Source of the DNA: Campylobacterales bacterium
Lineage (GTDB): Bacteria; Campylobacterota; Campylobacteria; Campylobacterales; QNZT01
DNA length: 35,656 bases
Direction of reading: 5' to 3'
NCBI GenBank assembly: GCA_027066435.1
Contig: JAMONX010000088.1
Coordinates: forward strand, 1-35,656
Below are positions 8,648-19,407 of the stretch, in pieces. Below the pieces are notes generated by a model. It was not told the origin of the DNA. It made no database searches and saw only the letters and a program-made list of their open reading frames with translations. Both the position numbers and the translations under genes were made by a program. Numbering within the stretch: position 1 is the first letter of the stretch; each line of letters begins with the position of its first letter.

Positions 8648-9421
8648 TTATAACTCTTTTTTTATCCCATCAATAAAAATTTGGCTATATGATTTATCTG
8701 TAGGAATTTTTTCACTCATCTTATCTAAAAAGTTTAAATAATCCTCTAAAATTATGTTCCCTTTTAAAAGTTCATACTTTAGATAGAGCCAATAAGTATT
8801 TAAAACATCGCTTTCACAGTACTCTTTAATTCTCTCTATCTCTTTATCATAGTATAGTGAAAAAACCATATCACCACTTACATCAAATTTACCAGGAATC
8901 CCCATCATCGTGCAAAGAGTATCAAGCTTTAAACCTCTAACTGCTCCAAATTCACCGATATGATCCATTAAGTCAACATGGAACTTATCTGTAAATCTAT
9001 ATCTATAATTATCCCATTTGCTTTTGTTTAACATTTTATTTTCTTTTTCAAAATAGGCATGACAAGAGAGGTTGTATTTCATAGCTCTTACCATTAGCAT
9101 TGGCATATCAAATGCTCTTCCATTAAAGCTTACAAGTTTGGGGCTATGTTTGTCTATAAATTTTAAAAAGTTTTTAATCATCTCTTTTTCAGTGTCGCCC
9201 TCAATAGAGCTTACTTTTTGAAAAGAACCATAATCATCAGCAATGACTGCAGAGATAGATACGACTTGATGATAAGCTATCGGTAAAAATGAACTTCCAC
9301 TCTTTTGCTCTTGAAGTTCAAATGCTTTTTGGCTAATATCCCTATCATCTCCACTTAAATTAAATGTATTTCGTATAAGTGTTGCATCTGGAATAGTTTC
9401 GCAATCAAATACGCATATCAT
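8648..9421 (-). CDS. Predicted PolB-like 3'-5' exonuclease
   Basis: This 257-residue DnaQ-like protein has the DEDD pattern: Asp6 and Glu8 (FDCETI), Asp105 (FNGRAFDMPML) and Asp205 (EYCESDVLNTYWLY). This matches the 'predicted 3'-5' exonuclease related to PolB' family, a stand-alone proofreading-type domain without a polymerase. The substrate (DNA or RNA) is not known. Its ATG overlaps the stop of the upstream helical-hairpin protein as ATGA, so the two are translationally coupled. The function is inferred from catalytic residues alone. Confidence 0.8.
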   Translation of the reverse strand: MICVFDCETIPDATLIRNTFNLSGDDRDISQKAFELQEQKSGSSFLPIAYHQVVSISAVIADDYGSFQKVSSIEGDTEKEMIKNFLKFIDKHSPKLVSFNGRAFDMPMLMVRAMKYNLSCHAYFEKENKMLNKSKWDNYRYRFTDKFHVDLMDHIGEFGAVRGLKLDTLCTMMGIPGKFDVSGDMVFSLYYDKEIERIKEYCESDVLNTYWLYLKYELLKGNIILEDYLNFLDKMSEKIPTDKSYSQIFIDGIKKEL

Positions 9422-9987
9422 TGTTTATCTTTATCTCGTTTAATTTTTTTGCTAAATTCAGTATGACCACCAGCTGCTAAAAGTTTTGCTTGACTTACCC
9501 AATCTTCTTTATCTATTCTACCTTTAAAGACTAAATAATCTTCAATCCAATCTATGTTTTCAGGTGTCCATTGTGCAATTTGTTCAAAATTATAAATCCC
9601 AAGTTCATGTAAAACTTCCTCCAATTTTAAGCCGATTCCACTTATCTCTTTAAGATCATCTAGCTCTTTATCATCAGGTTCTGCTATGACGCTTGGTCTA
9701 ACACCTATCTCTTGACCAATTGCTCTTTCATTATCATTTAACGGCATATTTGCTATTGCACTTGCCATGCCAGTAGATGCTTTTGCTTCTGGATTATTTA
9801 CAATACCATATAAATCTTCATTATATCGCTCACCTTCATATGCATTTAGTCTTGCCTTTTCTATCCCATAATCATCATTGCCACATTTGCTCATTTTCCC
9901 AATTAGATAACCTATTATCCCACCCAAAAGTGCAGCGATTACCAGACATAAAATGATTTGCATCCCTAATTCTATTAAACTATCCAT
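9418..9987 (-). CDS. Membrane-anchored protein with helical-hairpin (GIG) domain
   Basis: This 189-residue protein has one N-terminal membrane helix (about 8-30, GxxxG-rich), a polar linker and a C-terminal domain (about 108-172) reading LDDLKEISGIGLKLEEVL, then a FEQIAQWT segment and FKGRI.KEDWVSQAKLL. This domain is known as a fusion or tail on some L21 and NADH dehydrogenase subunit proteins. Its GIG hairpin resembles helix-hairpin-helix nucleic-acid-binding units. It is flanked by an OmpA-like protein (2-base gap) and a DEDD exonuclease (4-base overlap). Its role is unknown. A link to membrane-tethered nucleic acid handling is a guess from the neighbours. Confidence 0.55.
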   Translation of the reverse strand: MDSLIELGMQIILCLVIAALLGGIIGYLIGKMSKCGNDDYGIEKARLNAYEGERYNEDLYGIVNNPEAKASTGMASAIANMPLNDNERAIGQEIGVRPSVIAEPDDKELDDLKEISGIGLKLEEVLHELGIYNFEQIAQWTPENIDWIEDYLVFKGRIDKEDWVSQAKLLAAGGHTEFSKKIKRDKDKQ

Positions 9988-9989
9988 AT

Positions 9990-10901
9990 CTATTCTCCAG
10001 TTACTTTAAATTCTACTCTTCTATTAATCTGCTTGTTTGATAAAGAGCTATTTTTGACTAATGGCTTATTTTCACCATAACCGATTGCTTTCAATCTTTT
10101 AGAAGATATCCCTTTTTTAACAAGATAACTTTTAATTGCATCTGCTCTTTTTTGGCTAAGTATTTGGTTGTTTTTAGCTGTTCCATCTGAATCAGTATGA
10201 CCACCTATCTCTATATTTACATTTTTATATTTGTTCAAAATCCCATAAACTTCATCTATCGTTTTTTTACCTTTAGCTGTTAAAGACTCTTTTGCATATA
10301 CAAATTCTACTTTTTTTAGTTTAATTAAATTATCTATTTTTGCCTGAATCTCTTTTTTTGAAGGCTCTTTTTGTTTGACTTTGTTAGGTTTTTTTATCTC
10401 TTTTATTGATACTTTATTATCAACATGCAAATCACCAACCATAAGTGCTTTGCTTCCAATTGAGTGTTTTATTTTCTCATCTTCAACGATGCCATCAATT
10501 GTAAAACTACCGTTTGAATATTCAAGATAGCCTTGTTCAAATTTTAAAAAATCATCTGTTATAGTTTTTATCATATCAAATAACTTTTCATTTTTTGCAT
10601 TTTTATCGATAATAATCATACCAACATTAACATTTTTAGATGTTTTTTTGTATTTAGCTTTTAGAATTTCAAGATTTTCATTAGATGTAAAAATTCCCGA
10701 AATTTTTATATCATCACCATCTTTTATAATTTTTATATTAATGTCTTTTTTTGCAAGTGGAGCCACAACTTCTGCATTAGATGCAATATTGTTAACTGTT
10801 TTGCCAATTGTCATCTCTTGTTCTAGCTTATTCCAGACACAAAAAGCCATAAAAAAGAGTAAAAGCCATATCCATAGCCACATCCATTGGCGACGAGTCA
10901 T
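9990..10901 (-). CDS. OmpA-family peptidoglycan-binding membrane protein
   Basis: This 303-residue protein starts with a tryptophan-rich N-terminal membrane anchor (about 8-23), has a middle region (30-170) of alternating strand-helix units resembling BON-like repeats (VNNIASNAEVVAPLAKKDIN), a lysine-rich linker, and a C-terminal OmpA/MotB domain (about 190-300). The domain carries IEIGGHTDSDGT and the closing INRRVEFKV motif that bind diaminopimelate in peptidoglycan. It is probably inner-membrane tethered, reaching the cell wall. An internal promoter lies upstream, with AAGGA eight bases before ATG. It is first of the exonuclease/hisH/hisA/cheY/prmA/ftsH run. Confidence 0.75.
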   Translation of the reverse strand: MTRRQWMWLWIWLLLFFMAFCVWNKLEQEMTIGKTVNNIASNAEVVAPLAKKDINIKIIKDGDDIKISGIFTSNENLEILKAKYKKTSKNVNVGMIIIDKNAKNEKLFDMIKTITDDFLKFEQGYLEYSNGSFTIDGIVEDEKIKHSIGSKALMVGDLHVDNKVSIKEIKKPNKVKQKEPSKKEIQAKIDNLIKLKKVEFVYAKESLTAKGKKTIDEVYGILNKYKNVNIEIGGHTDSDGTAKNNQILSQKRADAIKSYLVKKGISSKRLKAIGYGENKPLVKNSSLSNKQINRRVEFKVTGE

Positions 10902-10930
10902 ATTGATTCCTTAATTAAGTATATCGCATA

Positions 10931-10939
10931 ATTGTATCA
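10931..10939 (-). promoter_or_regulatory. Internal promoter before the OmpA-like gene
   Basis: On the minus strand TTTTTGATACAAT supplies TACAAT (10931-10936) with a TGN extension, about 30 bases before the start. A second possible -10, TATACT (10918-10923), is too close to the ribosome site to be favoured. Confidence 0.45.
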
Positions 10940-10966
10940 AAAATAGTTTTAAAACAAAAAATTATT

Positions 10967-13228
10967 TTACTTTTTTAGAATGAATGTGAAGAAATTTGAT
11001 TTAAAGTTAATATTTCCAATTTTTTTGTATTGAATCGATGCCCCTTCAAAGTTTTTTTCTTGCTGATAGAGCAGTCCCAAAGCATATCTACTCTCAAAAT
11101 TAGAACTATCTGTAAGTTTTGAAAGTTCAAGAAGTGCTACAGCATTTGCATAGTGTTTTGCACCAATAGCGGCAACCGAAGCTAGAAAAAGAGTATGAGT
11201 GTCTTTTTGTTTATATTCATCAATGAGCTTATTATAAATACCGTAAGCTTCTTCAAAATTTTGATTATAAATAAGAATAAGTCCAAGAGATTGAAGGAGA
11301 GAAATTGAAGGGTTACTTCTATTTTCTAATAACTCTTTACTTCTTGAGATGATACCAGCTATACTAAGAGCTCTTACGAATAACTCTTTTGGTAGAAACC
11401 CGCCAAAATAGAGAGGTTTAAAATCAAGGTTATCTTTTGTTATAGTTTTTTGTATAGCTTTTGCATACTCTTTAATTTGAGCTTTATCATTTGTTGCATC
11501 TATATAGAGTATATTTGAAACTAAATCGCCAGACATTAAATCTTTAAGTTTTTTTGCACTCTCTTGGTACATTTTTGTATCATTTCTACTATAAGAGAGT
11601 AGTAGGTTTATTGAGTGAAAAAATCTGTTTTGATTTGCATCTAGATAGCCAACATTAAGAGCCAATGAACCAAGAGCAATCTCTAAAAGAGCCTGAGTAG
11701 ATTTTTCCTCTATTTGAACTCTTTGTTTTTCAAGCTCTTTAGTAGGTATATCTTTATTTATGAGTTTTGCACAAAATGATTGAAATACAAGTGCATTATG
11801 ATTATGTGAATCTAGTGAGTAACTTCTTTTAAAATGTTTATAAGCATTTAGAAAATCAAAAATTTGTGCATATGTAAGTGCTAAGTTGTAGTGAAGTACA
11901 GAGTGTGTAGGATAGAGTTTAATTGCTTTTTTTAGTATATCATTTGCTTCATAAACTTTATGCTCAGTTAAATATTTTAAGGCTTTTGTTATCTCTAAAT
12001 CAATTTTTGATATTGCTGCAGAATCTCTTAAATAGTCAAGTGCTTGTGTAGTTTTTTCTATCTCTATATTTTTTGCACCTTTTATAATGTTGTCAATACT
12101 CAAATTTGAGTTAAAAACTTTATAAGGTGCATAATAAAATAGTATAGAAAACTTATATTTGTCATCCAAAAATAGTCTATCTTTAAACTCTTTTTGTGCG
12201 GCGATTGGATCAAAAAGAGATTTTTTAAGTTGTACAGATATAGGATAAGTACTTAGGGAGTCTTCTTTGTATGTATCATATGTTGATTTTAAGATTTCAC
12301 CAGAATCTGACATCAATCCAAGTCTATTTTTAACTAAAGCTAATGCGACATTTGCCTTTATCGGTTCAACTCCTTGAAATTTTGCACTCTCTAGTGAGTT
12401 ACTTGCTAAAATATATTCACCTGCTCTTGCTTGTAAAAGACCAATAGTAAGATAGTTTTTTGGATTATCTATCTTTTGTATAAAATTTATGGCCAATAGA
12501 TTATTTTTTAGTGATGATAATGCTTTTGCTGCAATAAAGTTTTGTTCATTTTTATAAAATTCTGAACTTGGATTTTTGATAGAGATTATACTTTCAAGTG
12601 GTTCTTCTTTATAGTAACTTATAAGAGTCCTATAATATGAGTAAAGTTTATTATTTGTAATATACGGCAAATATTTTTGTGATAAGGCAAGGTAGTGTTT
12701 AAAAGTATCGACTTCACCTAAATTTAAAGCTGATACTGCAGCATTTAAAGCACTTGCACATTTAAGTTCATTATTTTGCATCGCTTTTTCAAAAAATTCA
12801 ATTGCAACTTTATACTTTTTCTCTTTTAATTTTGCAACAGCAATATTATAAAATGAGAGTGATTTGTTGTAGTGTGAAAGTTCTTCATATATTTTTAGAG
12901 CCTCTTTTTTATCACCTTGATTGTAAAGTTTGTCTGCTTTTTGGATTAGCGTTTGTGCTTTGCTACTCTCTTTTGGGGTTAGTTCTTTGTTTTGTATGTT
13001 TTTTATTATATTTGAAGTGTTAACTTCAAAAGTTTCTTCCGACTTACTCTTTTTCTTTTGTATATAAAAGTAACCAAAAATCATCACAAAAAGAAGAATT
13101 AAAAGAGTAAGAATTAATATAATATAGTATATTTTTTTATTATTTTGTTTTTTATTATCCTGTTTTTGCTCAGATTGCTGTTCTTCTTCTAGCTCTTCAT
13201 CATCCAGTGAAAAGAACTCTTCAGCCAT
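10967..13228 (-). CDS. Large TPR protein, possible flagellar-motor PflD homologue
   Basis: This 753-residue protein has an acidic cytoplasmic N-terminus, one membrane helix (about 33-56), then a long all-helical region with TPR-like repeats (clear at 90-180 and 430-490, e.g. YNIAVAKLKEKKYKVAIEFF and HSVLHYNLALTYAQIFDFLN). The topology places the repeats in the periplasm. It directly follows serS with one base between. In Campylobacter jejuni the gene next to trpS-serS (Cj0390) also encodes a large TPR protein, which I recall being described as the motor component PflD. The homology is inferred from gene order, size and topology, so treat the flagellar role as provisional. Confidence 0.7.
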   Translation of the reverse strand: MAEEFFSLDDEELEEEQQSEQKQDNKKQNNKKIYYIILILTLLILLFVMIFGYFYIQKKKSKSEETFEVNTSNIIKNIQNKELTPKESSKAQTLIQKADKLYNQGDKKEALKIYEELSHYNKSLSFYNIAVAKLKEKKYKVAIEFFEKAMQNNELKCASALNAAVSALNLGEVDTFKHYLALSQKYLPYITNNKLYSYYRTLISYYKEEPLESIISIKNPSSEFYKNEQNFIAAKALSSLKNNLLAINFIQKIDNPKNYLTIGLLQARAGEYILASNSLESAKFQGVEPIKANVALALVKNRLGLMSDSGEILKSTYDTYKEDSLSTYPISVQLKKSLFDPIAAQKEFKDRLFLDDKYKFSILFYYAPYKVFNSNLSIDNIIKGAKNIEIEKTTQALDYLRDSAAISKIDLEITKALKYLTEHKVYEANDILKKAIKLYPTHSVLHYNLALTYAQIFDFLNAYKHFKRSYSLDSHNHNALVFQSFCAKLINKDIPTKELEKQRVQIEEKSTQALLEIALGSLALNVGYLDANQNRFFHSINLLLSYSRNDTKMYQESAKKLKDLMSGDLVSNILYIDATNDKAQIKEYAKAIQKTITKDNLDFKPLYFGGFLPKELFVRALSIAGIISRSKELLENRSNPSISLLQSLGLILIYNQNFEEAYGIYNKLIDEYKQKDTHTLFLASVAAIGAKHYANAVALLELSKLTDSSNFESRYALGLLYQQEKNFEGASIQYKKIGNINFKSNFFTFILKK

Positions 13229-13229
13229 G

Positions 13230-14477
13230 TTATTTTATGTAATCTTTAAGCACTTTTGGAATCTCTATAGTCCCATCAGCTTTTTGATAGTTTTCCATTA
13301 TAGCTATCAGTGTTCTTCCAATTGCTAAAGATGAGCCATTTAGAGTATGTACTAGCCTATTTTTCTTGCCATCTTTATATCTTATTTTCGCTCGTCTTGC
13401 TTGAAAATCTTTTGTATTTGAGATAGAACTTATCTCTCTATACCTATTTTGACCAGGTAACCAAACTTCTAAATCGATAGTCTTAGATGCAGAAAAACCT
13501 AAATCCCCACCACAAAGTAATACCATCCTATGAGCTAATCCAAGAGAGGTTAAAAGATCACTTGCACAATCTACCATCTGTTGAAAAACTTCTTCACTTT
13601 GCTGTGGCGTTGTTATACATACTAACTCTACTTTTCCAAATTGATGTTGGCGAATCATACCTCTTGTATCTCTTCCAGCACTTCCAGCTTCTTTTCTAAA
13701 ACAAGCCGTATAAGATGTAAGTTTTATCGGAAGAGCATCAGTAGCTAAAATTTCATCACGAAAAAGATTTGTAACTGGAACTTCAGCAGTTGGTATGAGA
13801 TATAACTCTTCACCCTCTATTTTAAAAAGATCATCACCAAATTTTGGAAGCTGTCCAGTTCCTTCAAGAGACTCTTTATTTGCGATAAATGGGACAGAAA
13901 CCTCTTTGAACCCACGAGATGCATTAAAATCTAACATATAATTAACTAAAGCTCTCTCTAGTTTAGCGGCATCATTTTTAAGAACTGAAAAGCGACTTTT
14001 GGCAAGTTTTACGCCTCTTTGAAAATCGATAAGTTCCTGTTTTGCATCTATATCCCAATGCTCTTTAGGTTCAAAATCAAAACTAGGAATATTAAGAACT
14101 TTTTTAATTTCTACATTATCCTCTTCATCTTCGCCTTCAGGTACACTATCATCTGGAATATTTGGAACTTCTAGAGCAATCAAAGATAAGTTCTCTTCTA
14201 ACTCTCTTACTACCTCTGTAGCAGATGTAATCTTTTGTTTATTTTCATCAAGTTGGGATTTTAGCTCATCTATGTTTTTTCCCTCTTTTTTGTAGATTGG
14301 AAAAAGTTTACTTTTTGCATTTTGTTCAGCTTGTAAAGCTTCTAAAATATTTTTTTTCTCTTTTAGTTTTAGAGATATCTCTTTTAGGGGTGCTAAAAGT
14401 GTTTCATCAACTTTTTTCTTTTTTAACTTTTGTCTTATCTCTTCAAAATTGTTTTGTAACTCTTTTATATCAAGCAT
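13230..14477 (-). CDS. serS: Seryl-tRNA synthetase SerS
   Basis: SerS charges tRNA-Ser. The 415-residue class II enzyme has the N-terminal coiled-coil tRNA-binding arm (about 1-105), motif 2 ([20 protein letters not shown]) and motif 3 ([17 protein letters not shown]). The length is typical of the family. It overlaps the trpS stop by one base and is followed by the TPR gene one base away, so the three are one transcript. Confidence 0.97.
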   Translation of the reverse strand: MLDIKELQNNFEEIRQKLKKKKVDETLLAPLKEISLKLKEKKNILEALQAEQNAKSKLFPIYKKEGKNIDELKSQLDENKQKITSATEVVRELEENLSLIALEVPNIPDDSVPEGEDEEDNVEIKKVLNIPSFDFEPKEHWDIDAKQELIDFQRGVKLAKSRFSVLKNDAAKLERALVNYMLDFNASRGFKEVSVPFIANKESLEGTGQLPKFGDDLFKIEGEELYLIPTAEVPVTNLFRDEILATDALPIKLTSYTACFRKEAGSAGRDTRGMIRQHQFGKVELVCITTPQQSEEVFQQMVDCASDLLTSLGLAHRMVLLCGGDLGFSASKTIDLEVWLPGQNRYREISSISNTKDFQARRAKIRYKDGKKNRLVHTLNGSSLAIGRTLIAIMENYQKADGTIEIPKVLKDYIK

Positions 14478-15451
14478 TATCTTTTCCCTCGTCTTATACC
14501 AATTGCATCTTTAATTATTTCCATTTTTTCATAAGCTATTTTTCTAGCTCTCAAAGCTCCATCTTCTAAGATATCACAAACTTCATCTCTATTATTATGA
14601 TAATAGGCTCTTTTCTCTCTTGCCTCTTCAAAATAGTTCCAAATTTTCTCTTTTAGATATAGTTTAAAATGTCCATGACCTTCGCCACCTTTTTTATAAC
14701 GATCTTTTAACTCTTCTAACTCATCGCTTGTTAAAAAATGTTTAGCTAATGCAAAAACATTACAGTTTTCATACTCTTTTGGCTCTTCTAAAGCAACACT
14801 TTGGGTTATAATTTTTCCTGTTTGTTTTTTGAGTGCTTTTTCGGTTGTAAAGATATCAATGGTATTACCATAACTTTTACTCATCTTTGCTCCATCAATT
14901 CCAGGAAGAGATGCAACATTTTCATCAACTTTAAACTTAGGTAAAGTAAAAAGTTCCCCGTGGTCATTGTTGAATTTTATTGCTATATCTCTTGTTATCT
15001 CAACATGTTGAATTTGATCTTTACCAACAGGCACAATTTGTGAATCATAAAGCAAAATATCTGCCGCCATCAAAACAGGGTAAGAGAATAGGGCATGATT
15101 TGGAGTTTTTCCTTTGGCAACTTTATCTTTATAGCTATGAGCTCTCTCTAATAATCCCATAGGTGTGTAAGAGGAGAGAATCCAATATAACTCAAGTACT
15201 TCTTTGACATCAGATTGTACCCACATAATAGTTTTTGCTGGATTTATGCCAAGTGAGAGATAACTAATAGCGGCCTCTATAGTGTTTTCTCTAAGTTGTT
15301 TTGCATCTTTTAAAGTTGTTAAAGCGTGATAGTCTGCAATAAACATAAAAAGTTCATTAGAGTTTTGAAGGGAAACCATCTGCTTTATAGAACCAAAATA
15401 ATTTCCAATATGCAAAGTTCCTGATGGTTGTATACCTGTAATTACTCTCAT
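14477..15451 (-). CDS. trpS: Tryptophanyl-tRNA synthetase TrpS
   Basis: TrpS charges tRNA-Trp. The 324-residue class I enzyme has the HIGH-equivalent HIGN in [16 protein letters not shown] and the KMSKS loop in [10 protein letters not shown]. It is first gene of the leftward string, with AAGGA ten bases before ATG and an extended -10 at 15483-15488. No leader peptide or T-box is visible upstream. Confidence 0.97.
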   Translation of the reverse strand: MRVITGIQPSGTLHIGNYFGSIKQMVSLQNSNELFMFIADYHALTTLKDAKQLRENTIEAAISYLSLGINPAKTIMWVQSDVKEVLELYWILSSYTPMGLLERAHSYKDKVAKGKTPNHALFSYPVLMAADILLYDSQIVPVGKDQIQHVEITRDIAIKFNNDHGELFTLPKFKVDENVASLPGIDGAKMSKSYGNTIDIFTTEKALKKQTGKIITQSVALEEPKEYENCNVFALAKHFLTSDELEELKDRYKKGGEGHGHFKLYLKEKIWNYFEEAREKRAYYHNNRDEVCDILEDGALRARKIAYEKMEIIKDAIGIRRGKR

Positions 15452-15482
15452 GTCTCATTTATCCTTAACTTATAATCGCATG

Positions 15483-15492
15483 ATTATATCAA
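15483..15492 (-). promoter_or_regulatory. trpS operon promoter
   Basis: On the minus strand TTTTGATATAAT gives TATAAT at 15483-15488, about 32 bases before the start codon. This is the same extended motif as at several other promoters here. Confidence 0.55.
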
Positions 15493-15526
15493 AATTATTT
15501 GATTTTTCGGTTAGCTATATACTTTC

Positions 15527-15600
15527 TTGACAAAAATAGAGAAAAGGTAAAATAAATCATTCAAGTTTTATAAATGTTGACCGATATAGTTTATATATAA
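15527..15600 (+). promoter_or_regulatory. Candidate promoter region of the subtilase gene
   Basis: TTGACA (15527-15532) is followed after 15 bases by TAAAAT (15548-15553). A second pair, TTGACC (15577-15582) and the AT-rich run ending near 15600, lies closer to the gene. Both spacings are short of 17, so which is used is uncertain. GGAG precedes the ATG at 15617. Confidence 0.3.
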
Positions 15601-15616
15601 AATAGCGGAGAAACTA

Positions 15617-17605
15617 ATGGTAAAGAAACTTTCAATTGTAACTATAAAAGTCCTTCTAGGATTGGCATTGCTTGATAAGAGCGTTTCAGCTTTGACATTA
15701 AATGGTCATGAAGTTGATTTTAAAAAGGAAAATATTGATACATTAACAATAAAAACAAGGGCTTTAGATAATAGGCATAAAGCAATTATTATAAAATTTG
15801 ATAAACCATTAGATGCAAAAATAAAAGAGAAATTTTTTCGTGAAGGTGTTAGTTCAATAATTTATGCAGGGGAACTTAGTTACTACTTTTATGCAAAAGA
15901 GTCTGTTTTAAACAAGCTCGATTTTGAAAATTATGGTTTTTTAGAAAAAACTGATATGAGAAGTGAATATAGAGTAAAAGATGGTGGAATTGCTACTTTT
16001 GATTCATCTGCTTATCAGAGTTTTAATGTTTTATTTTTGGTAGAATTATCAAAAAGTGAGATTGAGTCATATCTTTTAGAAAACTTTGTAGATGCAATAG
16101 TACTAAAATCTTTACCATCTCTAAGAGAGGCAAAACTAAAAGTTGCTGCAAGTGATGTAGAAAAGTTAAAACAGTTACCTATAATTCAATACATGGATAA
16201 AAGTTTATCTCTTGTAACTGTAAACGGTAAAAAAGAGACAAGAAATAAAACAACAGCAAATAACTTAAATCTTACTACACTTTGGTCAAATAGTTATAAT
16301 CTTAATGGTGAAAACATGGATATAGGTGTAGTTGATGGGGGTAATGTCTTGGCAACTCACCAGGAGTTTAATGAAGATGGTATAAGAAGAGTAATAAATA
16401 GATCAAATAGCGATGTAAATTCTCATTCTACTCATGTTGCTGGTACTATTGCTGCTGACGGTGATAAAAGTAGAGCTAGGGGTATGGCAAATAAATCTGT
16501 AATATATAGTTATGGATTTAGTGAAGTTGCATTTGCAGAGTCAATCTTAAAACTTTATAGAAAAGATGGGGTTCTTCTATCAAATCACTCATATGGATAT
16601 AGTGATAAGATAAGACTTGGAGAGTATGATAGTGATGCTGCATCTCAAGATGCAGCTGTAAGTAATAATCCATTTTTAAATGTTTTTCAAGCTGCTGGAA
16701 ATGATGGTGATGTAAGTGGTTATGCTGATTTTGGAATCATAAAGGGACCTGGAAATTCAAAAAATATTTTTACAATTGGTGCACTAAATATCAACTCAAC
16801 TAGTGTAGCATCTCTTAGCAGTGCAGGACCTGTAAATGATGGACGAATTAAGCCAGATTTAGTTGCTCGTGGAGAGTATATTAACTCTACATCAAGTAAT
16901 TCTGATGATAGTTATGCCACAATGAGCGGAACTTCTATGGCTACACCTGCTGCTACAGGAGCGGCTGCACTTATCATGCAACAATATAAAAGAACCACAG
17001 GCAGATACGATATTAGACATGACCTTTTAAAATCTATCATGATAAATACGGCGGTTGATAAGGGTACTGTAGGACCTGATTATAAAGCTGGTTTTGGGAT
17101 GATTGATGCAAAAGCGGCTGTTGATGTTGTAAAAGCTATAAAAAACAGAAACTCTCTTGTTTCAACTGATACTCTCTCTAATAATACAAAAAATAGATAT
17201 AGTTTTCAAGTTACACAAAATACACCATTTAAAACAACAATAAGCTGGGTAGACCAAGCGGCAAACCCTGCTAACTCTGCAACTTTAGTAAATGATCTTG
17301 ATATGATACTTATAAATAGTGATAGTGGAAAAATTTATTACCCATACACTTTAGATAAAAATAATCCAGACACAAAAGCAGTTACAGACAAACCAAATAG
17401 AGTAGATAATATCGAGCAAATTGAGATATCAAATTTACCAAAGGGAAATTATGAGTTACAAATAACGGGACACCAAATCATTAGCCCTTCACAAGATTTT
17501 GCTATCGCATCCAATATAGAGATTTTCCAAAATAGCAATATTGGGATGCTAAGAGCTAGTAAGTTGAGAAATTTTGCTAAAGTGATTGATAGGGGAATAT
17601 TGTAA
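15617..17605 (+). CDS. Secreted subtilisin-like serine protease (S8)
   Basis: This 662-residue protein has an N-terminal signal-like segment (about 5-25, ending VSALT). A region of about 180 residues follows that could be a propeptide. The S8 catalytic domain has Asp240 (MDIGVVDGG), His273 (SHSTHVAGTIAA), the oxyanion Asn362 (QAAGNDGD) and Ser440 (SGTSMATPAATGAA). A C-terminal beta-rich domain (about 515-640, with TTISWVDQAANP and DLDMIL) resembles the P-domain/jelly-roll often fused to subtilases. There is no membrane helix or sorting signal at the end. It probably degrades extracellular or periplasmic protein. It stands alone between divergent trpS and convergent lepA, 8 bases from the lepA stop. 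Confidence 0.87.
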   Translation: MVKKLSIVTIKVLLGLALLDKSVSALTLNGHEVDFKKENIDTLTIKTRALDNRHKAIIIKFDKPLDAKIKEKFFREGVSSIIYAGELSYYFYAKESVLNKLDFENYGFLEKTDMRSEYRVKDGGIATFDSSAYQSFNVLFLVELSKSEIESYLLENFVDAIVLKSLPSLREAKLKVAASDVEKLKQLPIIQYMDKSLSLVTVNGKKETRNKTTANNLNLTTLWSNSYNLNGENMDIGVVDGGNVLATHQEFNEDGIRRVINRSNSDVNSHSTHVAGTIAADGDKSRARGMANKSVIYSYGFSEVAFAESILKLYRKDGVLLSNHSYGYSDKIRLGEYDSDAASQDAAVSNNPFLNVFQAAGNDGDVSGYADFGIIKGPGNSKNIFTIGALNINSTSVASLSSAGPVNDGRIKPDLVARGEYINSTSSNSDDSYATMSGTSMATPAATGAAALIMQQYKRTTGRYDIRHDLLKSIMINTAVDKGTVGPDYKAGFGMIDAKAAVDVVKAIKNRNSLVSTDTLSNNTKNRYSFQVTQNTPFKTTISWVDQAANPANSATLVNDLDMILINSDSGKIYYPYTLDKNNPDTKAVTDKPNRVDNIEQIEISNLPKGNYELQITGHQIISPSQDFAIASNIEIFQNSNIGMLRASKLRNFAKVIDRGIL

Positions 17606-17613
17606 TATTTTCA

Positions 17614-19407
17614 TCAATCAAGCTTTAAAACAGTCATAAAAGCTTCTTGTGGTAATTGGACTTTTCCGATGGATTTCATCCTTTTTTTACCTGCTTTTTG
17701 CTTTTCTAATAGTTTTCTTTTTCTTGTGATATCACCGCCATAACATTTTGCTGTTACATTTTTGCCCATTGACTTGATAGTTTCTCGTGATATGACTTTA
17801 TTTCCGATACTAGCTTGTATAGCTACTTCAAAAAGTTGTCTTGGTACTAACTCTTTCATCTGCTTTACGAATTCACGACCTTTGCTTAGGGCTTTTGAAT
17901 TTGGAACGATGATAGATAGTGCATCTACAACTTCTCCAGCGACTCTGATATCAAGCTTTACCAAATCTCCCTCTTGATACTCAATAGGGTCATAATCAAA
18001 ACTTGCATATCCTTTTGTCACGGATTTTAGTTTGTCATAGAAATCCATCACTATCTCATTCATGGGGATTGAATACTCCAGTAAAACTCTCTGGGGGCTT
18101 AGATAATCCATCTTATTTTGAATACCTCTTTTGTCATTAACAAGTGTTATGACATTTCCAAGATATTCGCTAGGTGTTAAGATAGTCGCTTTTACATAAG
18201 GTTCAAGGATTCTATCCATCTTGTTTACAGGTGGAAGTTGACTTGGATTTTGAATCTCAATCTCACTTGCATCATTTAAAACTACTTTATAAGTAACAGT
18301 CGGTGCGGTTGCTATGAGGTCTAAGTCAAATTCTCGCTCTAATCTCTCTTTGATAACTTCCATATGAAGCATCCCCAAAAAACCTACACGAAATCCAAAA
18401 CCTAGAGCTGCTGAAGTTTCAGGCTCATATGAGATGCTAGAATCATTTAGTTTTAGTTTATCAAGTGCATCTCTTAAATCTTCAAATTTATCTGTCTCTA
18501 TCGGATAAATTCCTGCAAATACAAAAGCTTTTGCAGGTTCAAAACCCTTTATAGCTTTACTTGTAGGATTTCTAAAATCAGTTATCGTATCTCCAACTTG
18601 AATATCACTTACAGTCTTTAATCCAAGTGAAACTATACCAATTTCGCCAGTTTTTATACTTTTTGTGGGAACTGCTTTTATAGGATGAGGGTAGTTGAGT
18701 GTGAGTATCTCATGCTTTTTTTTCGTACCCATAACAAGCACTTCTTGTCCCTTTTTTATCTCGCCTTCATATACACGAACAAGAGCCAATGCACCAAGAT
18801 AACTATCAAACCAACTATCATAAATAAGTGCTTTTGTAGGAGCATTTTCATCTCCATTTGGCGGAGGAATTCTATCAATGATTGCATCTAATAACTCTTT
18901 TATCCCAATTCCGCTTTTAGCACTAACTTCTAGTGCATCCGTACAATCAAGTCCGATAGTATGTTCTATCTCTTCCCTCACACGATCTGGATCTGCTGCT
19001 GGTAAATCTATCTTATTAAGAACTGGAACAAGTTCTAAATCATTATCAACTGCGATATAAACATTTGCAATAGTTTGAGCTTCTACACCCTGACTTGCAT
19101 CTACAATCAAAAGTGCCCCTTCACTAGAAGCGAGTGATCTACTAACTTCATATGAAAAGTCAACATGACCGGGAGTATCTATAAGATTTAAGATATAATG
19201 CTCCCCATCTCTTTGAAATGCAAGTCTAACACTTTGAGCTTTTATAGTGATTCCTCGCTCTTTTTCGATATCCATCGTATCCATAACTTGTGCATTCATC
19301 TCTCTATCTGTGATACCTCCACACTCCTGAATCAACCTATCTGCTAAGGTACTTTTACCATGATCTATATGTGCGATTATTGAAAAGTTTCTAATATTTT
19401 TTTGCAT
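17614..19407 (-). CDS. lepA: Elongation factor 4 (LepA)
   Basis: LepA is a ribosome-associated GTPase that acts on stalled or mispositioned ribosomes. Over 597 residues it has G1 AHIDHGKST (12-20), G3 DTPGH (77-81), G4 NKID (131-134) and the LepA-specific C-terminal domain ([20 protein letters not shown]). The length is normal. It follows prs with no intergenic base and ends 8 bases from the convergent subtilase gene. Confidence 0.97.
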   Translation of the reverse strand: MQKNIRNFSIIAHIDHGKSTLADRLIQECGGITDREMNAQVMDTMDIEKERGITIKAQSVRLAFQRDGEHYILNLIDTPGHVDFSYEVSRSLASSEGALLIVDASQGVEAQTIANVYIAVDNDLELVPVLNKIDLPAADPDRVREEIEHTIGLDCTDALEVSAKSGIGIKELLDAIIDRIPPPNGDENAPTKALIYDSWFDSYLGALALVRVYEGEIKKGQEVLVMGTKKKHEILTLNYPHPIKAVPTKSIKTGEIGIVSLGLKTVSDIQVGDTITDFRNPTSKAIKGFEPAKAFVFAGIYPIETDKFEDLRDALDKLKLNDSSISYEPETSAALGFGFRVGFLGMLHMEVIKERLEREFDLDLIATAPTVTYKVVLNDASEIEIQNPSQLPPVNKMDRILEPYVKATILTPSEYLGNVITLVNDKRGIQNKMDYLSPQRVLLEYSIPMNEIVMDFYDKLKSVTKGYASFDYDPIEYQEGDLVKLDIRVAGEVVDALSIIVPNSKALSKGREFVKQMKELVPRQLFEVAIQASIGNKVISRETIKSMGKNVTAKCYGGDITRKRKLLEKQKAGKKRMKSIGKVQLPQEAFMTVLKLD

